A stretch of 64,000 bases of DNA, taken from CBDCYS01 sp965226245. Its GTDB lineage: Bacteria; Acidobacteriota; Terriglobia; Bryobacterales; UBA6623. How positions within the stretch are numbered: position 1 is the stretch's first letter; each line of letters starts with the position of its first letter. A program made the position numbers and the translations under genes. Of the stretch, positions 8,604 through 17,931 are shown in pieces. The notes below the pieces were generated by a model, which worked only from the letters and a program-made list of their open reading frames with translations, was not told the origin of the DNA and ran no database searches. The stretch is from contig CBDDCL010000015.1 in the NCBI GenBank assembly GCA_965226245.1, forward strand, positions 2,542,001 through 2,606,000, read 5' to 3'.

Positions 8604-9095
8604 ATGTCCAAAGAGAAGCCGACGAAAGACAAGCAGGCCAAGGAGCTGTGGCTGCGAGGGACACAGCGTCTCAACGATGGCCGGGTCCAGGAAGCCGTCG
8701 AGCTTTACGAGGAAAGCATCGAAGCCAAGCCTACCGCTGAAGGCTACACCTACCGTGGATGGGCTGTTTCCTCTCTGGGCCGCATCGACGAAGCGATCGA
8801 CGACTGCAAGAAGGCGATTCGGATCGACCCGGAGTTTGGCAATCCCTACAACGACATCGGCGTCTATCTGATGCAAAAAGGCCAGTTCGACGACGCCATC
8901 CCCTGGTTTGAGACCGCCAAGCAAGCCAAGCGCTATGAACCCCGGCACTTCCCTTACTTGAATATGGGCAGAGTCTACGTCGCGAAGGGGGAGGAGATGC
9001 GTGCGCTGGATGAGTTCGTGAAGGCCTTGGACCTCAATCCGAACGACGCGGCCACGCTCGATGCCATCAAGAAGATCGACTACACCGTCAATTGA
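8604..9095 (+). CDS. Tetratricopeptide repeat protein
   Basis: A 163-aa cytoplasmic protein made of about four TPR units. Examples are AKELWLRGTQRLNDGRVQEAVELYEESIEAKP, AEGYTYRGWAVSSLGRIDEAIDDCKKAIRIDP and the unit ending ALDEFVKALDLNP, all with the typical W/Y-G-A-P spacing. No additional domain is fused. Such proteins act as protein-interaction scaffolds, and the partner cannot be inferred. Its last 8 bases overlap the 3' end of the convergent aldo/keto reductase gene. Confidence 0.85.
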   Translation: MSKEKPTKDKQAKELWLRGTQRLNDGRVQEAVELYEESIEAKPTAEGYTYRGWAVSSLGRIDEAIDDCKKAIRIDPEFGNPYNDIGVYLMQKGQFDDAIPWFETAKQAKRYEPRHFPYLNMGRVYVAKGEEMRALDEFVKALDLNPNDAATLDAIKKIDYTVN

Positions 9096-10485
9096 AGCCC
9101 CGCAGAACGGCAAGACCGTCTACCTGTTCCATCGCCGTGATGCCGAAAGCGTCGTCAACATAGCTGCGACGCCGCATCCCCACTAAAGCGCACGACAGCC
9201 CGCCGGCACTCGCGATAACGTTAAGAGCCAAGCGGCTCAGCGACTCTTCGGAGTCAGGGTATCCCGCGGCGTAGAGCTTCGCGCGCACTCCATCCGACTG
9301 GCCCTGCTGCTTTGTGCCCAGGTAGCGGCGGACCTCTTCTAAGACCGCGTTGATCGCCGTGACGAGATCCTTGAGCCAGGTGTCCCACTCGGGTTTGTGC
9401 TGGAGATTTTCGCGGGCTTGAACGATCCACGCCTGAATCGGCTCGATGACTTGGTGCGCCGCCACTTGTTCCCAGTTGGAGAGCGAGCGCAGGCCGGGAA
9501 CGACTCTCAGCAGCAGCTCCGATATCGCTTCTCCGCTGGAGAGACGCAGCGGCTCCTCAAAGATTTCCTCGAACCACGCTTCCTGCCGCCGGACTGGCTC
9601 CACCATCCCGAATAGAGCTTCAGGGCCGGGCAGCCGGGCGCCCGGCTTGGCCCAATCGGCCAGGCGAATCATGCGGTTACCGTGGAAGGCGTTGAGAGGG
9701 CGGTTGGCCAGAACGCCAATGCCACGCTCTCGGCAGAATTCGAGGACGGTCTTGCCGGCGTTGTTGCGTTCGACGGCTCCCCCCGGCTCATAGAGGTTCA
9801 GCGGCAGTTGAACAACGCGGAAATGGTGGCCGGGGCCTGCCGCTTCCGCTTCCGCCAGGCAGCGGCTCACGCTGGTCATGGTCGTGCAAGACCCGCCGGG
9901 GTCAAACGCGGGTTGTCCGAAATTGTTCGAGCTGATGCCATACCAGCCGATCACGCCGGCGGCGGCCTTGGCCTCCAAGAAACGAAACGCCTCGCCAATC
10001 CGCCGATAGAATTCATCGTGATCGGCGGCAGTGAGCTTGCGGCGATGACTGGCGTCTTCCAGAAAGTATTCGGGGTTGTGCAGCAGGTAGACATCGATGT
10101 AGTCGCGCTGCATTCGCCGGCGGGAGCGTTCGATCTGGGTTTCGAGGAAGTCCGGATGAATGCAATGCGAGATCCCTGGCCCGTACTCGACCACGTCGGG
10201 AAAATCTCGCTGCTGGGCGAGGGCCATGTTCTGTCCCTGGATATAGCCGCCTTTCGTGACGACGATGGCCCGGTCGCGCGGAATCCCTTGAAGCACCTTG
10301 CCGACGAGTTCTTCCGATGAGCCATCGCCGTAGTTGGCGCTGGTGTCGATGAGATTCCCCCCTCTGGCCAGATAGGCGCGAAGTGCCGCTTCGTGCTCGG
10401 CGTTTCCGTTCATGATTCGGTAGCAGCCGAAACCGAGCACGTGACATTGAAGACCGGTCGATCCCAGCGGGCGGATTGGGTTCAT
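9088..10485 (-). CDS. Aldo/keto reductase family protein
   Basis: A 465-aa protein whose first 340 residues are an aldo/keto reductase TIM barrel. The catalytic tetrad is visible as Asp47 and Tyr52 (NLIDTSANYGDGSSEELVG), Lys78 (VVTKGGY) and His136 (YLLHNPEYF). The C-terminus carries about 120 extra helical residues (from LSNWEQVAAHQVIEPIQ on) not found in typical 320-aa enzymes. This long form is a poorly studied branch. It would reduce aldehydes or ketones with NADPH, substrate unknown. It converges on the TPR gene with an 8-base overlap. Confidence 0.85.
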   Translation of the reverse strand: MNPIRPLGSTGLQCHVLGFGCYRIMNGNAEHEAALRAYLARGGNLIDTSANYGDGSSEELVGKVLQGIPRDRAIVVTKGGYIQGQNMALAQQRDFPDVVEYGPGISHCIHPDFLETQIERSRRRMQRDYIDVYLLHNPEYFLEDASHRRKLTAADHDEFYRRIGEAFRFLEAKAAAGVIGWYGISSNNFGQPAFDPGGSCTTMTSVSRCLAEAEAAGPGHHFRVVQLPLNLYEPGGAVERNNAGKTVLEFCRERGIGVLANRPLNAFHGNRMIRLADWAKPGARLPGPEALFGMVEPVRRQEAWFEEIFEEPLRLSSGEAISELLLRVVPGLRSLSNWEQVAAHQVIEPIQAWIVQARENLQHKPEWDTWLKDLVTAINAVLEEVRRYLGTKQQGQSDGVRAKLYAAGYPDSEESLSRLALNVIASAGGLSCALVGMRRRSYVDDAFGITAMEQVDGLAVLRGFN

Positions 10486-10627
10486 AAGGGTCGCATCCTC
10501 GAAAACGGGTTATGCGCTCGGCGTTAGCAGGCTAAACATCGCGGTTGCCTTTGCCGATCGTAAGAGCGGAAGCGGAAAACAAGCCGGGCCATTCCTCTCT
10601 CGGTTTGTGCCGTCCTCCGCCGGGTCC

Positions 10628-11113
10628 ATGACTTCACACTACTGCCGGGTCGGTCCGCAGGGCGAGCTTGCGCCTCTCCGGATGTACCAAGATGATAGCC
10701 TCGAAACCGCAAAGGTTAGCAAGTTCAGCGAGCTTCTGGGCGATCCCGCGAAACCGTTCCGGGTGACCCTGGGCGCGAACGGCGGCCGGCAAGTCGACGT
10801 GGATTTCAGGCCGGCTGACCCGGTCGCGGTCGCTTTCTTCAGCACCGGCGGGTCGTTGCTCACAACAACCGTTTTTCTTTCCGGACACGATGTGGACGCC
10901 GACCCGGCCCAACTGCACCGCCTACTAGACACCCTGCTCGCGTGGGTGCCGGCACGGCGCGCCCTGAGCCCTCTTCTCGAAGTGACGGAGCGCCCGCTGA
11001 TTTTGTCGTTCCCCTCGGCCCCGGAGCCGGCGGAAAGCCTCGAGCAGGTGGAGAGCCTCGAAGTTTGCCTGGGCTGTGCGTTCTTCCGTCGTGTTTTCGC
11101 GGACGAGCCGTAG
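10628..11113 (+). CDS. Hypothetical protein
   Basis: An unrecognised soluble protein of 161 aa from ATG 10628 (MTSHYCRVGPQGELAPL); the frame is open from 10607. It is rich in beta-strand-like segments with a central FFSTGGSLLTTTVFLSGHDVDADP. No signal peptide, membrane segment or known motif is seen. It stands alone between a divergent aldo/keto reductase gene and a downstream lipoprotein-like gene. Confidence 0.55.
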   Translation: MTSHYCRVGPQGELAPLRMYQDDSLETAKVSKFSELLGDPAKPFRVTLGANGGRQVDVDFRPADPVAVAFFSTGGSLLTTTVFLSGHDVDADPAQLHRLLDTLLAWVPARRALSPLLEVTERPLILSFPSAPEPAESLEQVESLEVCLGCAFFRRVFADEP

Positions 11114-11315
11114 CAGCGGGACGAAGCGCGCAACAGCCCGCCGTTTCGTTCGGTGATGGCTCGTCTCGCTGAACGTTCGTGTTCTTCCGTCGTTCCTTGC
11201 CGCTGTCAGATGATCTTACTGACCAGTGCGCTACACTACTAGCCTCTAGCGCAGAATCAACGGGGTTACAATCCTATTGAAGTGACGTGCGCCTTGGAAG
11301 GGAAAGGAGAACCCC

Positions 11316-11972
11316 ATGAAGATTGTCGTCATCGTTCTAGTGGTAATGATGGTTGCCTGCGGGGCAGGCTTATATTACTGCGGCAAGAAGGTCGTGGACA
11401 CCGCCGCGGAGGTCTCCGATCAGGTGACCGAAGAGGGAGTTGACATCTCGAACCCGCTCGGGATGCTGAAGGCCCTGGGTGGCATGGCCGGAGACTTTCA
11501 GAAAATGCAGGAAGAGTTGGAAACGATGGAACCGGTCGATCCGCTCCCGTTCCAAACCCTCATTGATGAAGCGCTTCCCGAGACACCAAACGGATGGACC
11601 ACACAGAAGCCCCGGGGATCGTCGAACTCCATGGGCGACTTCAAGATCACCCAAGCCAGTCGCCGTTACGAAAATCAGGCGGACGGCAAGACCATCGACG
11701 TGAGCATCAGCGACTGGGCGTTCAACCGGGCCGTCTATGCGCCATTTTTCATAGCGGCCAACTTCAGCCAAGAAACCACCGAAGGCTACAACAAGGGGAT
11801 CAAACTCGGCGATGACCCGGGCCGCGAAGAGTTCCATTACGAGCGGGAACGCGGCGAGAGAACAGTGCTCTACGCCAAGCGCTACAACATCGTCGTGAAG
11901 GGTACGGGTATTCAGCCGGAAGACCTTGGGGAATGGTACGGCTTGGTGCGCAAGCAGAACCTGCCGCGATAG
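11316..11972 (+). CDS. Putative lipoprotein / membrane-anchored protein
   Basis: A 218-aa exported protein. The N-terminus MKIVVIVLVVMMVACGAGLYY is a hydrophobic signal with a possible lipobox MVAC (Cys15). A helical linker follows (SDQVTEEGVDISNPLG...FQKMQEELETME), then a C-terminal domain with alternating strands (DGKTIDVSISDW, REEFHYERERGERTVLYAKR). The start has a strong ribosome-binding site, AAAGGAGA, 7 bases upstream. No family was recognised, and no operon partner is evident. Confidence 0.7.
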   Translation: MKIVVIVLVVMMVACGAGLYYCGKKVVDTAAEVSDQVTEEGVDISNPLGMLKALGGMAGDFQKMQEELETMEPVDPLPFQTLIDEALPETPNGWTTQKPRGSSNSMGDFKITQASRRYENQADGKTIDVSISDWAFNRAVYAPFFIAANFSQETTEGYNKGIKLGDDPGREEFHYERERGERTVLYAKRYNIVVKGTGIQPEDLGEWYGLVRKQNLPR

Positions 11973-12176
11973 TCCCGAAATTTTGGAACGGTTTGCGGTG
12001 GCGCCAATAGAGCAAGCGGTCCCGCTCTGATCCTTCCGGCTTGCTGCGCCGCGGCGAGCACAGTGTCTGTTCGATCTTGGGTGCTGGGTGAGCAGCACAG
12101 GCACCGGCATGAGTGCCGGCGCGGCAGGCCTGGGGGGCCCGCGCCACGTCGCGCCTCGCCGTTCGGTGAGAAATGC

Positions 12177-12198
12177 AAGCTAGCTCTAAGCTAGCTCG
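12177..12198. repeat. 11-bp tandem repeat upstream of sugar-acid dehydratase gene
   Basis: Two adjacent units, AAGCTAGCTCT and AAGCTAGCTCG, each centred on the palindrome AGCTAGCT, lie 65-86 bases upstream of the dehydratase start. Their position would suit a regulator binding site, but there is no direct evidence. Confidence 0.4.
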
Positions 12199-12262
12199 GA
12201 TTTGAGCTACGCTGTCGTCCCGGGCGCCTGCTCTCAATACCCCCTCTGCTATCGTAACTACC

Positions 12263-13987
12263 ATGCGTGATCCCAAGACTCTTCGCAGCCAGCAGTGGTT
12301 TGCCGGCGGTGAATACGAGAACTTCGCCCGGCGCGCGGCGCTGCGAGCCGAGGGCTTCGGCCCCCAAGTGTTCGACGGCAAGCCGGTGATCGGCATTTGC
12401 AACTCCTGGAGCGAGCTGACGAACTGCAATGTTCATCTGCGGCAAGTTGCGGAGGCGGTAAAACGCGGCGTCTGGGCGGCTGGCGGCGTGCCGCTCGAGT
12501 TTCCGACCATCTCGCTGGGCGAGCTGTTCATGAAGCCCACAACGATGCTGTTCCGCAACTTGATGTCAATGGACGTCGAGGAGTCGATCAGCGCCAATCC
12601 GATCGATGGCGTCGTTCTGCTCTCCGGATGCGACAAGACAACTCCCGCGCAGTTGATGGGAGCGGCCAGCGCCGACCTGCCGGCCATCATGGTGACGGGC
12701 GGACCCATGCTCAGCGGCCGCTGGGGGCCTCGCCCGCTGGGCTCGGGCACGGACGGACGCAAGCTTTTCGAGGAGCTTCGCGCCGGCCGCATGACCGAAG
12801 AGCAGATGTGCGAGGTCGAAAGCTGCATCTCGCGAAGCGCGGGCCACTGCACCGTAATGGGAACCGCCTCGACCATGGCCTCGATGGCCGAAGCCCTTGG
12901 AATGACCCTGCCAGGCAATGCCGCCATCCCGGCTCCCGATTCCCGCCGCTACCAATTGGCCGAGGCCAGCGGCAGACGCATGGTCGAAATGGTGTGGGAA
13001 GAGCTGCGCCCTTCGAAGATCCTGACCAAAGAGGCGTTCGAGAACGCCATCCGGACCGACATGGCCATCGGCGGCTCGACCAACGCCGTCGTCCACCTGA
13101 TTGCTCTGGCCGGGCGACTGGGCCTCAACATCACTTTGGAGGACTTCGACCGCCTCTCGCGTGAGACACCGTTTATCGTCAACGTGAAGCCCTCCGGCGA
13201 ATTCCTGATGGAAGATTTCTATTACGCGGGCGGCCTGCCGGTGGTGACCAAAGAGATTCTTCCCTTGCTCCATCAAGACCTGCTGACCGTCAGCGGCAAA
13301 TCGGTCGCCGAGAATGTAAGCGACGCCAAATGCGCCAATCCGGACGTGATCGGTACTCTGGACAAGCCGCGAAACTCCGAGGGTGGAACGGCGATTCTCT
13401 ACGGCAACCTGGCCCCTGACGGAGCGGTGATCAAGCAGACAGCGGCGTCCCCTCACCTGCTGACTCACCGCGGCCGGGCAGTGGTCTTCGAGCGCTACAG
13501 CGACCTGCGCGCCCATATCGACGACGAAGATCTCGAGATCGATGAAAACTCCGTGCTCGTTCTGAAAAACGCCGGGCCGCAAGGCGGACCAGGTTTCCCG
13601 GAGTGGGGGCATCTGCCCGTACCGGTCAAGCTGCTCAAGCGCGGTGTCAACGACATCGTGCGCATCAGCGATGCCCGCATGAGCGGTACCAGCTTCGGAA
13701 CTGACGTACTGCACATCTCGCCCGAGGCTGCCGTGGGCGGGCCGCTAGCCGCAGTCCAAACCGGTGACGAAATCGAACTGGACGTTCCCAATCGGAAGAT
13801 CGAGCTTCGCGTGCCGGAAAACGAGATTCAGCGCCGGCTGGCCGATCGTCCTCCCGCCGAACCGGCCTACGACCGGGGTTATGGAAAGCTGTTTCTTGAC
13901 CAAGTGACCCAGGCGCACGAAGGCTGCGACTTCCGGTTCCTGCGGAGAGTGGAGAAGAATGGCACTGCTGAGGGGCCGCTGCCTTGA
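12263..13987 (+). CDS. IlvD/Edd-family dehydratase, probably sugar-acid (L-arabinonate-like)
   Basis: A 574-aa Fe-S dehydratase. The three cluster cysteines are Cys46 (GICNSWSEL), Cys123 (GCDKTTPAQ) and Cys196 (AGHCTVMGTAS). Other family signatures are AIPAPDSRRYQLAE, DMAIGGSTNAVVHL, HRGRAVVFE and the C-terminal DARMSGTSFGTDVLH. The opening TLRSQQWFAGG and the tail YDRGYGKLFLDQVTQAHEGCDF match pentonate dehydratases (arabinonate/xylonate type) better than true IlvD. A role in sugar-acid catabolism is therefore more likely than one in branched-chain amino-acid synthesis. No sugar-pathway genes are adjacent to confirm the substrate. Confidence 0.88.
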   Translation: MRDPKTLRSQQWFAGGEYENFARRAALRAEGFGPQVFDGKPVIGICNSWSELTNCNVHLRQVAEAVKRGVWAAGGVPLEFPTISLGELFMKPTTMLFRNLMSMDVEESISANPIDGVVLLSGCDKTTPAQLMGAASADLPAIMVTGGPMLSGRWGPRPLGSGTDGRKLFEELRAGRMTEEQMCEVESCISRSAGHCTVMGTASTMASMAEALGMTLPGNAAIPAPDSRRYQLAEASGRRMVEMVWEELRPSKILTKEAFENAIRTDMAIGGSTNAVVHLIALAGRLGLNITLEDFDRLSRETPFIVNVKPSGEFLMEDFYYAGGLPVVTKEILPLLHQDLLTVSGKSVAENVSDAKCANPDVIGTLDKPRNSEGGTAILYGNLAPDGAVIKQTAASPHLLTHRGRAVVFERYSDLRAHIDDEDLEIDENSVLVLKNAGPQGGPGFPEWGHLPVPVKLLKRGVNDIVRISDARMSGTSFGTDVLHISPEAAVGGPLAAVQTGDEIELDVPNRKIELRVPENEIQRRLADRPPAEPAYDRGYGKLFLDQVTQAHEGCDFRFLRRVEKNGTAEGPLP

Positions 13988-14219
13988 GAGATTCTTCTGA
14001 GGCCCCAGCCAAGATAATATGGTCCGGGTATGGGTTTCACGCAGTTCGATGACCCAAGGCGCTGTAACAGCTCGCGATATAATGTCAGTAGTTCGGTAAG
14101 TGCTTTTTATTCCGTTGTCTAAACAACGCTTCGTGCTACCATAAGCAGCCGTCTTGCCCGAGACGTGCAGCGTGGTTTAGCCCGTCCGCGCCTCTTCCCC
14201 CGATAGGAGGATCCTTAGA

Positions 14220-15287
14220 ATGCGTCCATCGAAAGTGGGCATTATCGTTACCCTTCTGTTCACTCTGCCCCTCGTGTTGAGAGCGGCGGAGGTCGTTTTC
14301 GTATTTGACAGCTCCACGCCCACCGCAAGCGTGTATGACGCGGGCACTCTGGAGCTGATCGCGACCCCAAAGGTCGGAATAGGGGCTTCTCATGCTTTCG
14401 GCATCGGTGATCCAAGCGAGGGCGGACGCTTTCAGAAGTTCTATGTCGTTTCGCGCTCCGCGATCGTCATATTGGACCCAGACTTCTCTGTCCTGGGGAA
14501 TCTCTTTCTTTCCGGCAGCGTTGCACCGACTCCTGGAGCCGCCGCCATGTCGCCGGATGGCAGCCGCCTGCTGGTCGCCGCCGGTGATCGCGTCTATCTT
14601 GTAGACACCGTGCAAGACCAGATCGTGGCTCAACTCGCCCCAGGTTTCGTCCCAACCAGCCTGGCCGTGCTGCCGGACTCCGATACGGCCTACGTGGCAT
14701 CGTCCCGCTCTGCGCTAGTCCGTACGATCGATCTGAAATCAGACCAGTTGAGCGAGCTGGTGCGGGTCCTTCCCGCCGCCCCGACGTCGGTGAGCGTGGG
14801 ACCCGACTCGCGTGTCTACGCAACCACGCCCGGAGCACTCTATGACGTGGACCAGTTGAGGCAGGTCCCGCTTCCCCCGGCCCTGGGTGTTTCAACAGGC
14901 TCCGGTCCGCGCGTGCGGTTGTCAGACGGCAAGGATACGACCGGCAGCACCCAGAAAGACAACCAACTGGGTCTGGGCGGACGAAAGCTGTCGATCGACA
15001 AGTTTCTCGTCCTCGGTGGCGGGCACTTCTACATGCACATGAAGGCCCCTGGGCGGCTGACCCAAGGTGTCCTGAGCCGGGCAGGATCCGACCAGGAAAT
15101 GAAGCATCCTGTCAGCGGCCAGCCTTTCGGCCCCAATGTCGTCGATTTAGCGCTTTCCTCCAATCGCCGGGCGGTTTTTCTCGCCCTGAATGGTGAGCCC
15201 CGGCTGGTCAAGCTGCCCAGATCGAACCCCGATGAAATGGAAGAAGTCGCTCTCTCCTCCACGCCGACCGCCATGGCCGTGGTTTAG
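14220..15287 (+). CDS. Secreted beta-propeller protein, N-terminal piece of a broken gene
   Basis: A 355-aa exported protein: signal peptide MRPSKVGIIVTLLFTLPLVLRA, then YVTN/WD-like propeller repeats (AAAMSPDGSRLLVAAGDRVYLVDT, SLAVLPDSDTAYVASSRSAL and VDLALSSNRRAVFLALN). A GGAGG-like site precedes the ATG. The frame ends in TAG at 15285, but the very next codons in the same frame continue with a Big/Ig-like domain (VSGDGTIVAGGRTFELAV), which leads to the open frame starting at 15583. The TAG is therefore probably a nonsense mutation inside one long surface protein. What the intact protein binds is unknown. Confidence 0.75.
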   Translation: MRPSKVGIIVTLLFTLPLVLRAAEVVFVFDSSTPTASVYDAGTLELIATPKVGIGASHAFGIGDPSEGGRFQKFYVVSRSAIVILDPDFSVLGNLFLSGSVAPTPGAAAMSPDGSRLLVAAGDRVYLVDTVQDQIVAQLAPGFVPTSLAVLPDSDTAYVASSRSALVRTIDLKSDQLSELVRVLPAAPTSVSVGPDSRVYATTPGALYDVDQLRQVPLPPALGVSTGSGPRVRLSDGKDTTGSTQKDNQLGLGGRKLSIDKFLVLGGGHFYMHMKAPGRLTQGVLSRAGSDQEMKHPVSGQPFGPNVVDLALSSNRRAVFLALNGEPRLVKLPRSNPDEMEEVALSSTPTAMAVV

Positions 15288-15582
15288 CCACGCTTAGGAC
15301 AGAGCTCAGGCAGCCTGGAACAAGTATCCGGTGACGGCACGATTGTCGCCGGCGGAAGGACCTTCGAGCTCGCGGTCCGCGCACGGAGTGAAAACGGCAC
15401 GGCGCAATCGAGTATCCCCGTCTTTGCCAGCAACGTCTTTCCCGAAATAGCCCAATGCTTCCCGGCGCTGACGGCAGGCAACGGCACGGCCAGTGTTTAC
15501 TGCATGGCTGACGAGACAGAAGTCGCACGGCCCATCATAATCACCATCAGCGACGGAGCAGGACGACGCACCGCCTTTCACC
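15288..15582 (+). pseudogene. Linking segment of the broken propeller/TIGR03437 gene
   Basis: In the frame of the upstream gene, bases 15288-15580 encode an Ig-like repeat that matches the repeats of the downstream piece. It reads GSLEQVSGDGTIVAGG, then FASNVFPEIAQCFPALTAG, then VYCMADETEVARPIIITISD. Just after GRRTAF (about 15575-15582) one surplus C shifts the frame; removing it joins to TVRVRPPTETEGLLKVSGDGE of the next frame. So a TAG and a +1 shift separate pieces that were one gene of about 1,237 codons. Confidence 0.8.
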
Positions 15583-17931
15583 GTGCGGGTTCGGCCGCCC
15601 ACCGAAACCGAAGGGTTGTTGAAAGTCAGTGGTGACGGAGAGACCGTTGGCGCGAACAGCCCCTTCGAGCTTGTCGTGTTTGCCGCCAAGGACCGAGTCA
15701 TTCAAACCGGGTTGCCGCTCACCGTTACGTTCGATAGCGACATTACCGACGACATTGAGTTTAGCTGCCTTTCTCCGGTGCTCACCGATTCGAACGGGGA
15801 AGGCCACATCATGTGCATGACCGGAGATCCCGCCGACCCGGACAGCACAGCCGTCATCGAAGTAGACATCACGGTGAGGGACCCCGAAGACAGAAGCGTT
15901 GAATTCATGATCAGCATCGACCCAACAGTGATGACCGGCTTGACTTCGACCGGCCTGTTCAAGATTTCCGGAGACGGTCAGGTCGTTCGCCAAGGGACCC
16001 TGTTTCCGCAGCCGATGGTCGTGCTGAGTCTGATCGATTCAGTGCCGCAGGCCGGCGAACGCCTCATTGTCAGCAATACTTCCCAGGCTCTCCCGTTCAA
16101 TCAACAGAAGATCATATGCCCGTTAAGCGCCTTTACGGACGAAGAGGGCTTCGCACGCCTCCAGTGCCGGGCCGGACTGGTTTTCGGACAGTCGACCGAA
16201 CGGGTTGTCTTCTCAGGCCCGCAACTCCGCGTGGCCGAGTTCTCGGCGATCATATCCAATGTTGGCGGCGGCTTGGCAGGCGAGGTCGTGATCCTGAACG
16301 ACAGCCCCTTTCGCGGGCAAGTCGGCGTGCCGCTGGTGGATGCGTTGCGTGTGCGGTCCCGCGATTCGGCCGGCGGGGCGGTCGCCGATCAAGAAGTGTT
16401 TTTCTTCTCGGATGACGACGTGACTTTTGACCCGCCGTCGGTCATTACGGATAACCGCGGGGAGGGCGCAACCACCGTGATCATCGGCTGCAACAGCCGT
16501 AACCGGGCGACCATTGAGGTTGGTCTGAAGGACGGCGTGAGAGAGGACTCGATTCGCGTCGAGGGTCTTCCCGGTCCGTTGTCTGAGGTCCGAAAGATCA
16601 GGGGCGACGATCAAGTGGGAGCTCCCGGACAGCTACTGAACCGCGCGGCCCTGGTCGTGCGGCTCACCGACACCTGCGGTAATGCTGTCCCGAACCATCC
16701 GTTGAACTGGCGTGTGAATCCCGAACCTCGCGCGACACTGCGAAACGTGTTCAGCAGCAGTAACCGCCGCGGGGAGGGTTCGGCGATCGTGCAACTGAGC
16801 AGGTATGGAGGCCCGTTCGGGGTCTCGGTGCGGGCCGCTGAGGCCATGTCGACATTTAACGTCACGGTCGACCTTGATCCCAGCCGCATAGAGATGCTCT
16901 CGGGCGACGGCCAGTCAATCGGAGCCGGGCAATTCGCCGCCCAGCCCCTTGTCGTTGAAGTGCAGGGCAGCAACGGCTTCGGTGTGAGTGGAGTGGATGT
17001 GACCTTCACCGTCACTCGCGGCGCCGCAACCCTGATTTCGCCCGACGCCGTCACTCGCCGCGACGCGACCCTGATTTCGCCCGAGGCGAAAACCGACGGG
17101 TTGGGTATTGCTTTTACTCGGATCCGGGGAGGCGACACAAACGGACCGGTTACCGTAACGGCGACAGCCGCCGGACGGACGGTCACCTTCAACCTGAGTG
17201 TCGGGGGCGGGGTGCCGACAGCGCCGCTGGAAGGCTTCGTCAACGGCGCCAGCTTCCAGCCCGGCTGGGTGCCCGGCAGCCTCGGGACCGTCTTCTTGAC
17301 GGGACTTCTCGGAGACATCGACGGCGTGGTGCTGGGTAATCAGGTTCCTTTCCCGACGACTCTGGAAGGCGTCAGCGTCACCGTGAACGGCACGCCGGCC
17401 CCGGTCATTTCCGTAATCAATATCAATGGCCAGGAACAGATCAATATCCAGGTTCCATTCGGCGTGGCCGCCGGCGTGGCAACCGTTGTCATCGAGAAAG
17501 ACGGGTTGAGCATTACCGTCGAAGGAGTGCCGATCCTGTCGGTCCAGCCCGGCATTTTCGAGTTCCCGCTGAATGGGCAGCGGTTCGCGGCGGCGCTGGA
17601 TATTGACAACAAACTGATCACGCCGAGCAATCCGGTGCGTCCCGGCGGCATCGTGCAGTTGTTCTTGACCGGTCTCGGACGGCTCGATATTGCTGTGGGA
17701 ACCAACAACCCCGGTCCGGCAACGCCCCTGCCCCGCGTAGTTGTCGAGACGATCGTCGGGCTCGACGATGCGGGCATGGAAAACCTGGGGGCGTTCTATG
17801 CGCCGGGCCTGTTGATGGTCTACCAGATCAACTTCCGAGTCGCGCTCAACGCCCAATCGGGGAACCGCAAGCTGACCATTGTTGGCGGAGGCGTCGCCAG
17901 CAAATCTTCGCTGCTTCCGATTCAAAGATAG
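15583..17931 (+). CDS. Surface protein piece with Ig-like repeats and TIGR03437 domain
   Basis: A 782-aa fragment starting at a GTG that is merely the first possible start after the frameshift. It contains about six Ig/invasin-like repeats of 100-130 aa, each opening with a variant of (L/F/I)(K/R)(V/I/M)SGDGQ. A C-terminal domain of about 230 aa follows, beginning FVNGASFQPGWVPGSLGTVF, with VTVNGTPAPVISV and INIQVPFGVA; this resembles TIGR03437, abundant in Solibacter-type acidobacteria. The protein has no own signal peptide; the original one is on the upstream piece. The role is probably extracellular or outer-surface. Residues about 480-505 hold an imperfect duplication (RGAATLISPDAVTRRDATLISPEA split into two units). 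Confidence 0.8.
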   Translation: MRVRPPTETEGLLKVSGDGETVGANSPFELVVFAAKDRVIQTGLPLTVTFDSDITDDIEFSCLSPVLTDSNGEGHIMCMTGDPADPDSTAVIEVDITVRDPEDRSVEFMISIDPTVMTGLTSTGLFKISGDGQVVRQGTLFPQPMVVLSLIDSVPQAGERLIVSNTSQALPFNQQKIICPLSAFTDEEGFARLQCRAGLVFGQSTERVVFSGPQLRVAEFSAIISNVGGGLAGEVVILNDSPFRGQVGVPLVDALRVRSRDSAGGAVADQEVFFFSDDDVTFDPPSVITDNRGEGATTVIIGCNSRNRATIEVGLKDGVREDSIRVEGLPGPLSEVRKIRGDDQVGAPGQLLNRAALVVRLTDTCGNAVPNHPLNWRVNPEPRATLRNVFSSSNRRGEGSAIVQLSRYGGPFGVSVRAAEAMSTFNVTVDLDPSRIEMLSGDGQSIGAGQFAAQPLVVEVQGSNGFGVSGVDVTFTVTRGAATLISPDAVTRRDATLISPEAKTDGLGIAFTRIRGGDTNGPVTVTATAAGRTVTFNLSVGGGVPTAPLEGFVNGASFQPGWVPGSLGTVFLTGLLGDIDGVVLGNQVPFPTTLEGVSVTVNGTPAPVISVININGQEQINIQVPFGVAAGVATVVIEKDGLSITVEGVPILSVQPGIFEFPLNGQRFAAALDIDNKLITPSNPVRPGGIVQLFLTGLGRLDIAVGTNNPGPATPLPRVVVETIVGLDDAGMENLGAFYAPGLLMVYQINFRVALNAQSGNRKLTIVGGGVASKSSLLPIQR

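Noticed and set aside
12566..13714. 382-codon minus-strand frame
   Set aside because: Antisense shadow of the IlvD/Edd dehydratase gene, with no homology of its own.
12263..13987. Naming this gene ilvD
   Set aside because: N- and C-terminal signatures fit pentonate dehydratases better, and no branched-chain amino-acid genes are adjacent.
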